Source of the DNA: Shewanella electrica
Lineage (GTDB): Bacteria; Pseudomonadota; Gammaproteobacteria; Enterobacterales; Shewanellaceae
Assembly: GCF_022321485.1 (NCBI RefSeq)
Contig: NZ_JAKOGG010000007.1
Location: 1 to 64,000, forward strand
Length of the DNA stretch: 64,000 nucleotides
Direction: 5' to 3'
In this document: positions 47,354 to 57,051 of the stretch, piece by piece
Layout of the letters: the number at the start of each line of letters is the position of its first letter
How positions within the stretch are numbered: position 1 is the first letter of the stretch
Program-made: the position numbers and the translations under genes
The notes under the pieces: model-generated
The model's input: only the letters and a program-made list of their open reading frames with translations
Databases searched by the model: none
What the model was told of the DNA's origin: nothing

Positions 47354-49270
47354 TTAAGTGCGAAACCCCTTAATGGCGTTATCGAGCTGATCCCCCAATC
47401 CTGCCAGCCGTTCGGTGGCCGCCGCTGTCTCGTTAGACGATGCCGATGTTTGGCTGGCGATTTCACTGACTTGCGAGATGCGGCGGTTGATTTCCTCCGC
47501 GACCAAGCTTTGCTCCTCGGCTGCGGCGGCGATTTGATGATTCATCTGTTGCACATGCGACACGGCTTGGGCAATCTGGCTAAATAGTTCGCCAACCTCT
47601 TGTGAGGCTTTGGCGTTAGCATTGGCGCGTTCGCGGCTGCTTTGCATCATCTGTAGCGATTGACGGGCGCCACTTTGCAGCTGTGACACAATATTTTCAA
47701 TTTCTGCGGTGGACTCTTGGGTACGCTGGGCCAGGCTGCGTACTTCATCGGCAACCACCGCGAAACCACGCCCCGCTTCACCGGCGCGCGCAGCCTCAAT
47801 AGCGGCATTTAATGCCAGCAGGTTGGTTTGCTCCGCCACCGATTTGATCACCTCCATCACCGTGCCAATGCCTTCCGTTTGTTTGGCTAAGGTTTGCATC
47901 GCATCGGCAGTATTATTGAGGTCTTGCAGTAAGCGGCTAACCACTTGCAGCGATTCATTCATCGCTTGTTGCCCAGCGATAGTGACCCGTTCTGCATTGC
48001 CGGTGGCCTCGGCCGCCTGTTCGGCATTGCTGGCGACTTCGTGCACTGTGGCAGTCATTTCGTTCATCGCGGTTGCCACTTGCTCGGTTTCTACTTGTTG
48101 CTCCGTCATGCCGCGACGGTTTTGTTCACTAACCGCTGACAGCTGATCGGCGGCAACCGAAAGCTCGGCAATACCGCCACTGACGTTGCCGATGAGTTCG
48201 GTCAAAGCTTTGGTCATCTCGCCAATGGCTCGTTGCAGCATACCGACCTCATCTCTACGTGAGGAGCTGATGGCATTGGTCAAATCGCCTTTAGCAATGC
48301 GGGCCGCCGCCAGTGCGGTGTCATGCAGCGGCTTGGCGATCAGGCGCGTGATCACGAGCGTGGCTGCAAGACCAATACACAGTGATACCAGCGATACGCT
48401 AATTAGGGTCCACTTGGCTTGTTGGCTAAAGCGTTGCTGCCGCGTTTGCAAACCCCCTTCCAACGTATCAACATCTTGGCGAATGTTGCGTGCTACCTCG
48501 ACATATTCTTGCACTTTATCGGTGATGGCTTGGCTCTGGTTGGCGTACTGCGTTGACTCAGCGCTGATTTGGGTGAGCAACTGCTGGGCTTGGGTAAGAC
48601 TGCTGTCGCCATAACGTTGACTTAGGCTAGCAAATTGTTGTGTCAACTCATTGAGTTGTTGCTTGAGGCCTGTGGGTAATTGATTGGACTCTCGACTGCT
48701 GCCGAGCCAATCCGCTAAATCGTAGGTAATGGCTAACGTTTGAATATGCGCTTGCGCAACTTGCTCAGCTTTGTACCAATCATTATTTTGCTCCGCTGTT
48801 TGCACTAATTGATGATTGAACTGAGTTAATTCAGTTTTTAATAAATCGATGTGTTGTAATACATTTTTTTTAGCTGCAAGTTTCGCATCATTTAATGGCA
48901 CTAACTGCAAGAATATTTCCCGATAACGCTGAATATAGTTGGTAACGTTATTAAAAGTATTTTTTAATTCGGTATCTTGCTGATAAAACGCCTTTTGCTC
49001 CGCTAACATTGACAGCATGGTGTCAATTTCAGTGGCAAGATTATTCTTATCTTCAGCGCTGGCGCTGCGTAAATAATTTTCTCTGGCGGCTTTGGTATCG
49101 GAAATGACTTTATTAAACTTTTGAATGGCGAAGACTTGCTCACTATGGCTGGTGACATGGTTCAGTCCTATCCATCCGGTGAGTGCCAGCACCAACGACA
49201 GGAGCAGTACCACCCCAAATCCTAATGCTAGCTTGGTGGCAATGGAGAAGTTTTCAAGCAGATGCGCCAT
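47354..49270 (-). CDS. Methyl-accepting chemotaxis protein with helical periplasmic sensor
   Basis: This 638-residue chemoreceptor has transmembrane helix 1 (about 11-33), a periplasmic all-helical sensor of about 250 residues (long, unlike the short four-helix bundle of Tar), transmembrane helix 2 (about 290-312), HAMP and the signalling hairpin. The hairpin tip reads [19 protein letters not shown] and [18 protein letters not shown]. No C-terminal CheR-binding pentapeptide is seen. The ligand is unknown. It is 123 bases downstream of nothing co-transcribed, being monocistronic on this strand after fccA's leader. Confidence 0.92.
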   Translation of the reverse strand: MAHLLENFSIATKLALGFGVVLLLSLVLALTGWIGLNHVTSHSEQVFAIQKFNKVISDTKAARENYLRSASAEDKNNLATEIDTMLSMLAEQKAFYQQDTELKNTFNNVTNYIQRYREIFLQLVPLNDAKLAAKKNVLQHIDLLKTELTQFNHQLVQTAEQNNDWYKAEQVAQAHIQTLAITYDLADWLGSSRESNQLPTGLKQQLNELTQQFASLSQRYGDSSLTQAQQLLTQISAESTQYANQSQAITDKVQEYVEVARNIRQDVDTLEGGLQTRQQRFSQQAKWTLISVSLVSLCIGLAATLVITRLIAKPLHDTALAAARIAKGDLTNAISSSRRDEVGMLQRAIGEMTKALTELIGNVSGGIAELSVAADQLSAVSEQNRRGMTEQQVETEQVATAMNEMTATVHEVASNAEQAAEATGNAERVTIAGQQAMNESLQVVSRLLQDLNNTADAMQTLAKQTEGIGTVMEVIKSVAEQTNLLALNAAIEAARAGEAGRGFAVVADEVRSLAQRTQESTAEIENIVSQLQSGARQSLQMMQSSRERANANAKASQEVGELFSQIAQAVSHVQQMNHQIAAAAEEQSLVAEEINRRISQVSEIASQTSASSNETAAATERLAGLGDQLDNAIKGFRT

Positions 49271-49820
49271 ATAGAAATCCCTTAAATTGTTGCGAAGTTA
49301 GCTTCCTGCTGGCAACTGTTGTGCGCTATGCACTTGATAATAAAGCAGTTTACCTGTGCAGTGGTGTTGATGTACGCCCCAGTAATGATGGTCGATAATT
49401 CAACAACTTGCGGAAAATTTACCTGATTATCTAGATGCAAATATTATAAGTATATTCACTTTAAGAATATGGGTTGATGCTGATAACTAAATCGCAGCGG
49501 TTAATCTGCGTTATGACAATTATCAAACTTGCTGTGATTTACGCCGCGGAAATACTATTCGATGTTGTTTCTTGTTATTTCCTTGATTAGTTTTATGTTG
49601 ATAAGTAATAAATTAAAAATAGTCATTGCTGAATATTTCCGCGAACAAAAGTTACGAAACTGGTTGTTATTAATAATTGTGATTTCTGCAAATACTATTT
49701 TTTAGCGTTGCTGTTAACTTATTTACAGGGAGTGAAACCATATTAACTTATTACTAATTATCACTATTGCTAATATGGTTAACTTATTTGTGATGAGCAA
49801 TGTAATTCTGGAGGAAATCC
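49271..49820 (+). promoter_or_regulatory. 550-base A+T-rich divergent regulatory region before fccA
   Basis: This gap has no supported gene. Two FNR/CRP-family-like sites each match eight of ten positions of TTGAT-N4-ATCAA: TTGATGCTGATAAC (49474-49487) and ATGACAATTATCAA (49513-49526). The decamer TTAACTTATT occurs three times (49714, 49743, 49779). AACCATATTA and TAATATGGTT (49736-49745, 49771-49780) form an inverted repeat. GGAGGAAATCC before the fccA ATG contains the RBS. Confidence 0.5.
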
Positions 49821-51614
49821 ATGAAACTAGCAGGTGCACTCAAAGTATCCGGCTTAGCGATGGTGTTATCTGGTCTGTTTACGGGCACTGTATATGCAGA
49901 AGCAGATAATCTGGCAAAATTTCACGCGGAAATGGGCGGATGCGAAAACTGCCACGTTTCCAAAAAAGGTCCCACTGACGACAACCTGACGCATGAAAAT
50001 CAACAATGTGTCAGTTGCCATGGGTCACTGACGGAACTGGCCGCCGCCGACACTGAAGCTAAACGTAAAATCTCACCACACCAATCGCACTTGATTGGTG
50101 ATATCGCCTGTACCTCATGCCATAAAGGCCATGAAGCGTCAGTCGCTTATTGCGATGCGTGCCATAGCTTCGGTTTCGATATGCCATTTGGCGGTAAATG
50201 GCAACGCAAGTTTGTGCCTGTTGATGTCAACAAAGACAAACAAGAACAAGCCATTGCTGCAGGTCCACGTGAATCTATCGACGTGGTAGTGGTGGGCTCT
50301 GGTGGTGCTGGGCTAGCTGCGGCGGTTTCTGCTGCTGAACACGGCGCCAAAGTCATTGTATTAGAGAAAGAACCACTTGCTGGTGGTAACACTAAATTGG
50401 CCGCTGGTGGGATGAACGCCGCTGAAACCAAGTTCCAGAAAAAACTGGGTATTGAAGATAAAGTCTCCATCATGATCGATGACACCATGAAGGGCGGCCA
50501 TAACGTTAATGACCCAGCACTGGTCAATATCCTTGCGAAGAACTCTTCAGACTCAATTGATTGGCTCACCGCCATGGGCGCCGATATGAGCGATGTCGGC
50601 CGCATGGGGGGCGCCAGTGTTAACCGTACTCACCGCCCAACAGGTGGTGCCGGTGTTGGCGCACACGTAGCACAAGTGTTGTACACCGCCGCGAAGAAAA
50701 GCGGTGCCGATATTCGTTTTAACAGCCGCGTGGTGCGGGTGTTGGAAGACAATAACGGCAAAGTGCAAGGTGTGTTGGTTGAAGGCCAATATACTGGCTA
50801 CTACGTGATTAAAACCAATGCGGTAGTCATGGCAACGGGCGGTTTTGCCAAAAACAACGAACGCGTAGCGAGCTACGATCCCAAACTGAAAGGTTTTGCT
50901 GCCACTAACCATCCAGGCGCAACCGGTGATGGTTTGGACGTCGCATTGGCGGCGGGGGCTGATACTCGCGATCTTAAATACATTCAAGCGCATCCAACCT
51001 GGTCACCTAAAGGTGGCGTGATGGTCACCGAAGCCGTTCGTGGTAATGGTGCCATTCTGGTCAACCGTGATGGCAAACGTTTCGTCAATGAAATCACCAC
51101 TCGCGACAAGGCTTCTGCTGCCATTCTGCAACAGAAAGGCGCAAGTGCTTACCTGTTCTTTGATGATTCAGTGCGTAAGAGCTTGAAAAAGATCGAGAAC
51201 TACATTCACCTCGGCATTGTTACTGAAGGCAGCACCATTGCTGAATTGGCGGATAAGATGCAGTTGCCTGCTGCCGAGTTGGAAAAAACCGTCGCTACAT
51301 ACAACGACTATGTGAAAGCCGGTAAAGATGCGCAATTTGACCGACCAAACATGCCACGCAGTTTGAGCGTAGCGCCTTACTATGTATTGGAAGTGAAACC
51401 TGCGGTACACCACAGCATGGGCGGCGTGAAAATTGATACCACTGCTGAAGTGCTCAACAAAGACGGCAAAGCGATTACTGGGCTGTTTGCCGCCGGTGAA
51501 GCCACGGGTGGTGTGCATGGTGCAAACCGTTTAGGTGGTAATGCGATTTCTGACATCGTGACGTTTGGCCGTATCGCTGGCGCACATGCAGCGGAATTTG
51601 CTAAAGCCAAGTAA
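49821..51614 (+). CDS. fccA: Periplasmic tetraheme flavocytochrome c fumarate reductase
   Basis: This 597-residue terminal reductase turns fumarate into succinate during anaerobic respiration and also stores electrons in the periplasm. A signal peptide (about 1-25, ending VYA) is followed by a heme domain with four CxxCH motifs (CENCH, CVSCH, CTSCH, CDACH). The FAD domain starts at [21 protein letters not shown], and active-site regions include [14 protein letters not shown], the [10 protein letters not shown] His and [17 protein letters not shown]. This soluble type is characteristic of Shewanella and replaces FrdABCD. Strong terminator downstream. Confidence 0.96.
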   Translation: MKLAGALKVSGLAMVLSGLFTGTVYAEADNLAKFHAEMGGCENCHVSKKGPTDDNLTHENQQCVSCHGSLTELAAADTEAKRKISPHQSHLIGDIACTSCHKGHEASVAYCDACHSFGFDMPFGGKWQRKFVPVDVNKDKQEQAIAAGPRESIDVVVVGSGGAGLAAAVSAAEHGAKVIVLEKEPLAGGNTKLAAGGMNAAETKFQKKLGIEDKVSIMIDDTMKGGHNVNDPALVNILAKNSSDSIDWLTAMGADMSDVGRMGGASVNRTHRPTGGAGVGAHVAQVLYTAAKKSGADIRFNSRVVRVLEDNNGKVQGVLVEGQYTGYYVIKTNAVVMATGGFAKNNERVASYDPKLKGFAATNHPGATGDGLDVALAAGADTRDLKYIQAHPTWSPKGGVMVTEAVRGNGAILVNRDGKRFVNEITTRDKASAAILQQKGASAYLFFDDSVRKSLKKIENYIHLGIVTEGSTIAELADKMQLPAAELEKTVATYNDYVKAGKDAQFDRPNMPRSLSVAPYYVLEVKPAVHHSMGGVKIDTTAEVLNKDGKAITGLFAAGEATGGVHGANRLGGNAISDIVTFGRIAGAHAAEFAKAK

Positions 51615-51645
51615 ACCGCCATTGCGGTAGTCATCAGCTAAAATG

Positions 51646-51670
51646 AAGGCGGACACTGTGTCCGCCTTTT
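51646..51670 (+). terminator. Terminator after fccA
   Basis: AAGGCGGACA (51646-51655) and TGTCCGCCTT (51659-51668) pair around CTG, followed by TTGCGTTTG. Confidence 0.85.
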
Positions 51671-51784
51671 GCGTTTGTGTGCGGCAAGTCATGTTTTAGC
51701 TTTCTTTCATATATGGCGGCCAAGACTTCGCTAGCAAATTTCCCTACACTGCCAACAACAGCAATTTTGAACTAGGTCACAGCT

Positions 51785-52780
51785 ATGAAAATCGGCTTCT
51801 TTAGTGCCAAGCGGTACGACATTCAGCACTTTACCCAAATGAATGAAACGGGTGGCTATCACGCGGATATCGAATTTTTTGATTATCGGCTGTCGCGGCA
51901 AAACGTGCGGTTGGCGCTGGGCTTTGAAGTTATTTGTGCGTTTGTGAACGACGAACTGTGCGAAGAGGTGCTGACCAAGTTATACGCCTCCGGTACCAAA
52001 GTGATCGCCATGCGCTGTGCTGGATTTAATAACGTCGACTTAGCTGCCGCCAAGCGCCTCGGTTTGGAAGTGGTCAACGTGCCAGCATATTCGCCTGAGT
52101 CGGTGGCGGAGCATACCGTGGCGCTGATGTTAACGCTGAACCGTAAGATCCATAAAGCTTATGGTCGTACCCGTGATGCCAACTTCTCGCTGGAAGGTTT
52201 GGTCGGCTTCAACATGTTCCGCAAAACTGTCGGCGTGATTGGTACCGGTAAGATCGGGGTCGCCACCATCCGTATTTTGCGCGGCTTTGGCTGTAACGTG
52301 TTGGCATTTGATCCATTTAAAAACCCGCTGGTGGAAGAGCTGGGCGCGCACTATGCCAGCCTAGAAGAGATCTATCAGCAGAGCGATATCATCAGTTTGC
52401 ATTGCCCGCTGACCAAAGAGAATCACCACCTACTCAATGCTGACACCTTTGCCAAGATGAAACCGGGCATGATGGTGATTAACACCAGCCGTGGCGGTTT
52501 GTTGAATGCACAGGACGCCATGGAAGCACTGAAACTGGGGCAGATTGGTTCATTGGGATTAGATGTGTACGAGAACGAGAAAGAGCTGTTTTTCGAAGAT
52601 AAGTCGAGCGAAGTGATTATGGACGATGTGTTCCGCCGTCTATCTGCCTGTCACAATGTGATTTTTACTGGGCACCAAGCCTTTTTAACCGAGGAAGCAC
52701 TCAATAACATTGCCCAAACGACGTTGGACAATGTTAGCCAAGTGGTTGCCGGTAAAAAATGCGGTAACGAACTGTTCTAA
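51785..52780 (+). CDS. ldhA: Fermentative D-lactate dehydrogenase
   Basis: This 331-residue NAD-dependent D-2-hydroxyacid dehydrogenase reduces pyruvate to D-lactate. The start MKIGFFSAKRYD is typical of LdhA. The Rossmann motif is VIGTGKIGVATI; catalytic Arg lies in INTSRGGLLN and catalytic His in FTGHQAFLTEEAL. A membrane form is not indicated, so cytoplasmic. It is close to fccA, a setting consistent with redox balancing without oxygen. Confidence 0.92.
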   Translation: MKIGFFSAKRYDIQHFTQMNETGGYHADIEFFDYRLSRQNVRLALGFEVICAFVNDELCEEVLTKLYASGTKVIAMRCAGFNNVDLAAAKRLGLEVVNVPAYSPESVAEHTVALMLTLNRKIHKAYGRTRDANFSLEGLVGFNMFRKTVGVIGTGKIGVATIRILRGFGCNVLAFDPFKNPLVEELGAHYASLEEIYQQSDIISLHCPLTKENHHLLNADTFAKMKPGMMVINTSRGGLLNAQDAMEALKLGQIGSLGLDVYENEKELFFEDKSSEVIMDDVFRRLSACHNVIFTGHQAFLTEEALNNIAQTTLDNVSQVVAGKKCGNELF

Positions 52781-52788
52781 ATTAAGCG

Positions 52789-52807
52789 CTATCCGTTAAG
52801 CGGATAG
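52789..52807. other. Shared hairpin between convergent ldhA and mscS-type genes
   Basis: CTATCCG (52789-52795) and CGGATAG (52801-52807) pair around TTAAG. The stop codon of the minus-strand gene is in the loop. T tracts are weak on both sides, so termination is uncertain. Confidence 0.45.
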
Positions 52808-53362
52808 TGACGGATTGGCTTGGGTGTCGGCGCTAGTTTCTTGTTGCGCTGGCAGCTCAGCCGCGACTGGCACTGGAATACGTGGCAGTCGCATCACCGG
52901 CTTAGTTAACGCCAAGGTGTTGGGGTAGGTGATAGTGTTGCCGCTGTCGAGTTTGATCACCAGATGAAATAGCGTGACCTCTTCTAGCGTGCCAGTGGTA
53001 TCAATGTCGGAATCGATGATCTTAATGCGATCGCCCAATTTATAAGGAAACATAAAGAAGATCAGAATGCCGGCGGTCACGTTCGACAGAATCGACCACT
53101 GCGCCACCAACGCCATGCCCAATACCGCAAACGCTGAGGACACAAACAGCGATACATCTTGATAGCCCAATCCGATTGAAATCGCCGTCATCGACAGCAT
53201 TACCACAAACAAGATTAAGCTGACCGCCTTGCTCACCAAGCTGGTGCGGGTGGCGTTCATATGTTTGCGCTTGCTGAACTGATAGATCAAACCACTAATT
53301 CGACGTTGTACTAGCACAAAGGCGACAACATAAAGCAGAATGATGAAAATATTGGTCATCAT
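52796..53362 (-). CDS. Small MscS-family mechanosensitive channel
   Basis: This 188-residue protein contains an N-terminal hydrophobic helix (about 4-20), two more membrane helices (about 44-66 and 72-100, the second being the pore-helix region VLGMALVAQWSILSNVTAGI) and the beta domain (FPYKLGDRIKIIDSDIDTTGTLEEV). It is shorter than MscS (286) because the upper alpha/beta domain is missing, as in several minimal homologues. Start is 53362 or the adjacent Met at 53359. Confidence 0.85.
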   Translation of the reverse strand: MMTNIFIILLYVVAFVLVQRRISGLIYQFSKRKHMNATRTSLVSKAVSLILFVVMLSMTAISIGLGYQDVSLFVSSAFAVLGMALVAQWSILSNVTAGILIFFMFPYKLGDRIKIIDSDIDTTGTLEEVTLFHLVIKLDSGNTITYPNTLALTKPVMRLPRIPVPVAAELPAQQETSADTQANPSLSA

Positions 53363-53446
53363 AAAAATGTATCCTGATTACATTCCTTCGTGAGTGAGAC
53401 GCTTATATTAGCGATTATCACTACGCGATGAAACGTGGAGAAATAA

Positions 53447-54190
53447 ATGGAAGACTACCAACTGCTGGCTTCAGTAGATGATGAATTCGGCAGTGTTTCG
53501 GTATTAGAGTTAGGCGATACCCGCATTTTGACGTTTGGTCATCACGACGAGCAAAGTAAACTCAATAAAAAACTACCGCATCAACCGCAACACACCTACC
53601 TCAAAGCCATGTTGTTGTCGTTATTATACGGAACCCCAAGACGAGTGATAGTGCTTGGCCTCGGCGGTGGTTTACTTGTTCACGCTTTGCGCAATTTTGA
53701 CCCGGCGATTAAGATCACCGCGGTTGAGCTGCGGCAATCGGTGATTGCGATTGCCAAGCAATATTTCATGTTGCCGCTGTCCAAAAAGCTCACCGTTGTA
53801 CAGCAAGATGCCGCTGAATATATGGCTACGCGCGATGATCGTCGCGTCGATGCCATCTACTGCGATCTGTTCCATGCCGATGGTATGCAGGCGTTTCAGC
53901 GCGAGTCCGATTTTCTGGATAACTGTTTATATCAGTTAAAAGACAATGGCCTGCTCGTGCTCAACTGTTGGAAAGAAGCGCGTGGCGATGCCGAGCTGCG
54001 TCAACGCTTGCTGGAACGCTTTGCCGATGTGCGCGCTTGTTTGACGGGCAGTGGTAACTGGGTGATCTTTGCCGCACGGCGGCCACAGTTATTTAGTCAA
54101 GCCGCGCTGAAGCAGCAAGCGCAGCAGATGTCGGCAAAACTGGCATTTGATTTGAGCCAGCCGCTGACACGCTTTGAAGAGTGGCGCTAA
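53447..54190 (+). CDS. Spermidine-synthase-like methyltransferase-fold protein
   Basis: This 247-residue protein has the Rossmann-fold core of polyamine aminopropyltransferases: VLGLGGGLLVHALRNFDPA, the acidic loop ITAVELRQSV and the Asp-containing AIYCDLFHADGMQ. The N-terminal tetramerisation strand region is short, and the substrate-binding signature of true SpeE is not complete. The substrate is therefore unknown; it is best described as a spermidine synthase-like protein. It is divergent from the MscS gene. Confidence 0.75.
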   Translation: MEDYQLLASVDDEFGSVSVLELGDTRILTFGHHDEQSKLNKKLPHQPQHTYLKAMLLSLLYGTPRRVIVLGLGGGLLVHALRNFDPAIKITAVELRQSVIAIAKQYFMLPLSKKLTVVQQDAAEYMATRDDRRVDAIYCDLFHADGMQAFQRESDFLDNCLYQLKDNGLLVLNCWKEARGDAELRQRLLERFADVRACLTGSGNWVIFAARRPQLFSQAALKQQAQQMSAKLAFDLSQPLTRFEEWR

Positions 54191-54320
54191 GTTAACACCA
54201 GTCATCTCCGCGTCACCAGCAAGCGCCTACTGCCTTGGCGCTTGCTGAAATATGCAGCAATTCGCGCTATTTGCTGCTCACATCGCGTCAATCGCTGCTG
54301 TTGTGGTTTATCTCGATAAT

Positions 54321-54357
54321 CTCGAAAAAACCGATTGGAACAATAGTTTTTATCTGG
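54321..54357. promoter_or_regulatory. OxyR-like binding site upstream of ahpC
   Basis: Two half-sites 22 bases apart fit the OxyR consensus ATAGnTnnnAnCTAT. CTCGAAAAAACCGAT (54321-54335) matches 6 of 10 fixed bases and ATAGTTTTTATCTGG (54343-54357) matches 8 of 10. The site lies 96-132 bases before the ahpC ATG, the usual setting for OxyR activation. Confidence 0.6.
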
Positions 54358-54452
54358 TTTAACAATATCCATGCAGGGACTAGTATTACTTCCATCGAGA
54401 GGGCAAACGGGTTGCCCATTGATTTTTAATCATTGATTACGGGAGTAATATC

Positions 54453-55019
54453 ATGCCACAAGCACTGAACACAGCTATCAAACCGTTTAACGCAACCGCT
54501 TTCCACAAAGGCGAATTTGTCAACATCTCTGAAAAAGACCTACTGGGCAAATGGGCCGTTGTTTTCTTCTACCCAGCTGACTTCACTTTTGTATGTCCAA
54601 CTGAGCTGGGTGACCTGGCTGACCACTACGAAGAGCTGCAAAAACTCGGCGTAGAAGTGTTCTCAGTATCTACTGATACCCACTTCACTCACAAAGCATG
54701 GCACGACAGCTCTGAAACTATCGGCAAAATCAACTACTACATGGTAGGCGACCAAACTGCCACTATCACCAACAACTTCGGTGTGTTGCGTGAAGGTCAA
54801 GGTCTGGCTGACCGCGCTACCTTCCTGATCGACCCAGAAGGCATCATCCAAGCCATGGAAGTGACTGCTGAAGGTATCGGTCGTGATGCAGAAGATCTGC
54901 TGCGCAAAATCAAAGCGGCACAATATGTAGCTTCTCACCCAGGTGAAGTTTGCCCAGCTAAATGGAAAGAAGGTGAAGCAACACTGGCTCCATCTCTTGA
55001 CTTGGTTGGCAAAATCTAA
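54453..55019 (+). CDS. ahpC: Alkyl hydroperoxide reductase peroxiredoxin subunit
   Basis: This 188-residue typical two-Cys peroxiredoxin reduces hydrogen peroxide and organic peroxides. The peroxidatic Cys is in [12 protein letters not shown] (about residue 47) and the resolving Cys in [11 protein letters not shown] (about 166). Length equals E. coli AhpC (187-188). It precedes ahpF, its reductase, and has an OxyR-like upstream site. Codon choice (many CTG, GGT, AAA) looks optimised for high expression. Confidence 0.97.
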   Translation: MPQALNTAIKPFNATAFHKGEFVNISEKDLLGKWAVVFFYPADFTFVCPTELGDLADHYEELQKLGVEVFSVSTDTHFTHKAWHDSSETIGKINYYMVGDQTATITNNFGVLREGQGLADRATFLIDPEGIIQAMEVTAEGIGRDAEDLLRKIKAAQYVASHPGEVCPAKWKEGEATLAPSLDLVGKI

Positions 55020-55050
55020 GCTAAGCCTTCTGCAAGCTAAGTTGTAGTAC

Positions 55051-55085
55051 TCCGGCCTACGCACCCTTTCCTCCGGTAGGCCGGA
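55051..55085 (+). other. Intercistronic stem-loop between ahpC and ahpF
   Basis: TCCGGCCTAC (55051-55060) and GTAGGCCGGA (55076-55085) are a perfect ten-base stem with a 15-base loop. Only a short T/C-rich stretch follows. It may stabilise the ahpC mRNA end or partly terminate transcription, giving more AhpC than AhpF. Confidence 0.65.
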
Positions 55086-55118
55086 ATTCTCTTCCCTTAT
55101 ATTTCACAGGACACGTTC

Positions 55119-56666
55119 ATGTTAGACGCAACTTTGAAACAACAACTGGACACCTATCTGCAATACATCAAGCAGCCTATTGAAGTTAGCGTGTCCGGTG
55201 ATGACAGTGCTAAATCTCAGGAAGTGACCGAGCTGGCGCAAGAGCTGGCGGGTATGTCTGCTAAAATTTCCCTGCAACAAGGCAACAATCCACGTACGCC
55301 AAGTATGTCGATTGCGCCGCAAGGCCAAGCGCCGCGCGTGCATTTTGCCGGTGTGCCATTGGGACATGAGTTCACTTCTTTAGTCTTGGCGCTGCTGCAA
55401 GCGGGTGGTCACCCATCGAAAGCCGATCCAGAGCTGTTAGCGCGGATCCGCAATTTAACGGGTGAGTTCCACTTTGAAACCTATATTTCGCTGTCGTGCC
55501 ACAACTGTCCAGATGTGGTGCAAGCATTAAACTTGATGGCCAGCCTCAACCCGAACATCACCCATGTGATGATCGATGGTGGCTTGTTCCAAGACGAAGT
55601 TAATCAGCGTGGTGTGATGGCCGTACCTGCGGTTTACCTCAACGGTGAACATTTTGGTCAAGGCCGCATGACGCTGGAAGAGATCGTCGAAAAAGTTGAT
55701 ACCAGTGCCGCTGAAGATAAAGCTGCCGCACTGAATGAAAAAGCCCCTTACGACGTGTTAGTTGTTGGTGGTGGCCCAGCGGGCGCAGCCGCAGCTATTT
55801 ACGCCGCCCGTAAAGGCATCCGAACTGCCATTGTGGCCGAGCGTTTTGGCGGTCAGGTGATGGACACAGTGGGTATTGAGAACTTTATCTCCGTTACCTA
55901 CACCGAAGGACCAAAACTGTCTGCCGCGTTAGAGCAACACGTCAAAGAATACGGTGTCGATATCATCACCGGTCAACGTGCGGCGAGCATTAAACGCGAT
56001 GGCTTAGTGAATGTTGAGCTAGAAAGCGGTGCCACCCTGAAAGGTAAAAGCGTGGTGTTGGCGACCGGTGCACGCTGGCGTGAGCTGGGCGTCCCGGGTG
56101 AAGAGCAATATCGCACCAAAGGTGTGGCGTATTGCCCACACTGTGATGGCCCGTTCTACAAAGGTAAAAAAGTTGCCGTTATCGGTGGTGGTAACTCAGG
56201 TATTGAAGCCGCTATCGACTTGGCCGGTATTGTGGAGCACGTTACGGTACTCGAATTTGCTGACACCCTGCGCGCTGATGAAGTATTGGTGAAAAAAGCC
56301 AAATCTATGGGCAACATCGATATCATCAAAAATGCGCAAACCACCGAAGTATTGGGTGATGGTAGCAAAGTGAACGGTATCGCCTATAAAGACCGTGTGA
56401 CTGGTGACGCGCATACCATCGAACTGGCGGGGATCTTTGTCCAAATTGGTTTGGTGCCAAACACAGGCTTCTTGAAAGAAAGTGAAGTGGAACTGAGCCG
56501 CATGGGCGAAGTGATTATCGATGCTAAAGGTGCCACCTCAATGGCGGGCGTATTTGCTGCCGGTGATGCTGCCAATATTCCTTACAAGCAGATCATCATC
56601 TCCATGGGTAGCGGTGCTACCGCTGCGCTGAGCGCCTTTGATTACTTGATCCGCGAAGCTGAATAA
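55119..56666 (+). CDS. ahpF: Alkyl hydroperoxide reductase flavoprotein subunit
   Basis: AhpF transfers electrons from NADH to AhpC. The 515 residues have an N-terminal double thioredoxin-fold domain with active site SCHNCPDVV (about residue 127-135). They also have an FAD-binding motif [19 protein letters not shown], the redox-active pair in CPHCDGPF and an NAD motif [16 protein letters not shown]. Size and order match E. coli AhpF (521). It is probably co-transcribed with ahpC across the hairpin. Confidence 0.97.
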   Translation: MLDATLKQQLDTYLQYIKQPIEVSVSGDDSAKSQEVTELAQELAGMSAKISLQQGNNPRTPSMSIAPQGQAPRVHFAGVPLGHEFTSLVLALLQAGGHPSKADPELLARIRNLTGEFHFETYISLSCHNCPDVVQALNLMASLNPNITHVMIDGGLFQDEVNQRGVMAVPAVYLNGEHFGQGRMTLEEIVEKVDTSAAEDKAAALNEKAPYDVLVVGGGPAGAAAAIYAARKGIRTAIVAERFGGQVMDTVGIENFISVTYTEGPKLSAALEQHVKEYGVDIITGQRAASIKRDGLVNVELESGATLKGKSVVLATGARWRELGVPGEEQYRTKGVAYCPHCDGPFYKGKKVAVIGGGNSGIEAAIDLAGIVEHVTVLEFADTLRADEVLVKKAKSMGNIDIIKNAQTTEVLGDGSKVNGIAYKDRVTGDAHTIELAGIFVQIGLVPNTGFLKESEVELSRMGEVIIDAKGATSMAGVFAAGDAANIPYKQIIISMGSGATAALSAFDYLIREAE

Positions 56667-56683
56667 ACTGAGCTTAATAATAA

Positions 56684-56716
56684 AAAGCCGACCCAAATTA
56701 AATGGTCGGCTTTTTT
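56684..56716 (+). terminator. Terminator after ahpF
   Basis: AAAGCCGACC (56684-56693) and GGTCGGCTTT (56704-56713) pair around a ten-base loop and are followed by more Ts. Confidence 0.85.
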
Positions 56717-56744
56717 CGTTCTTACCGCTGATCAACAAATCAGC

Positions 56745-56945
56745 TTAAGCCGTGACATCAATATTGTGTCCAAGGCTTCCTTCGGGTTTTGGAGCCGGTT
56801 GGCTAGGCGCAGCTGCTTGAATCAAATTAAGTGCAATCTGCCCTTCAGCTTTTTGCTGATCTTTTGCCAATTGCGCAACTCTCACTCCAACAGCACCGTT
56901 GTCTAAGTTGGGTGTGACAGCCTGAGAGCTAAGTGATATTGCCAT
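56745..56945 (-). CDS. Small YjfB-like putative motility protein
   Basis: This 66-residue protein starts MAISLSSQAVTP and ends GHNIDVTA. The combination of a short helical segment (GVRVAQLAKDQQKAEGQIAL in parts) and a C-terminal G-x-x-I-D-V end fits the YjfB 'putative motility protein' family, though the match is from memory. AAAGGA lies six bases before this ATG; an in-frame start 21 bases upstream is less likely. No flagellar genes are nearby. Confidence 0.65.
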   Translation of the reverse strand: MAISLSSQAVTPNLDNGAVGVRVAQLAKDQQKAEGQIALNLIQAAAPSQPAPKPEGSLGHNIDVTA

Positions 56946-57051
56946 ATTGCGTCCTTTAAAAGTCACTACAGACGTTTAAGTGTTAGGCCTGACCCGATGA
57001 AAATCAAGTCAACGTATTGGTACAAGTCACCCTTGCACTAACCTTTATCGG

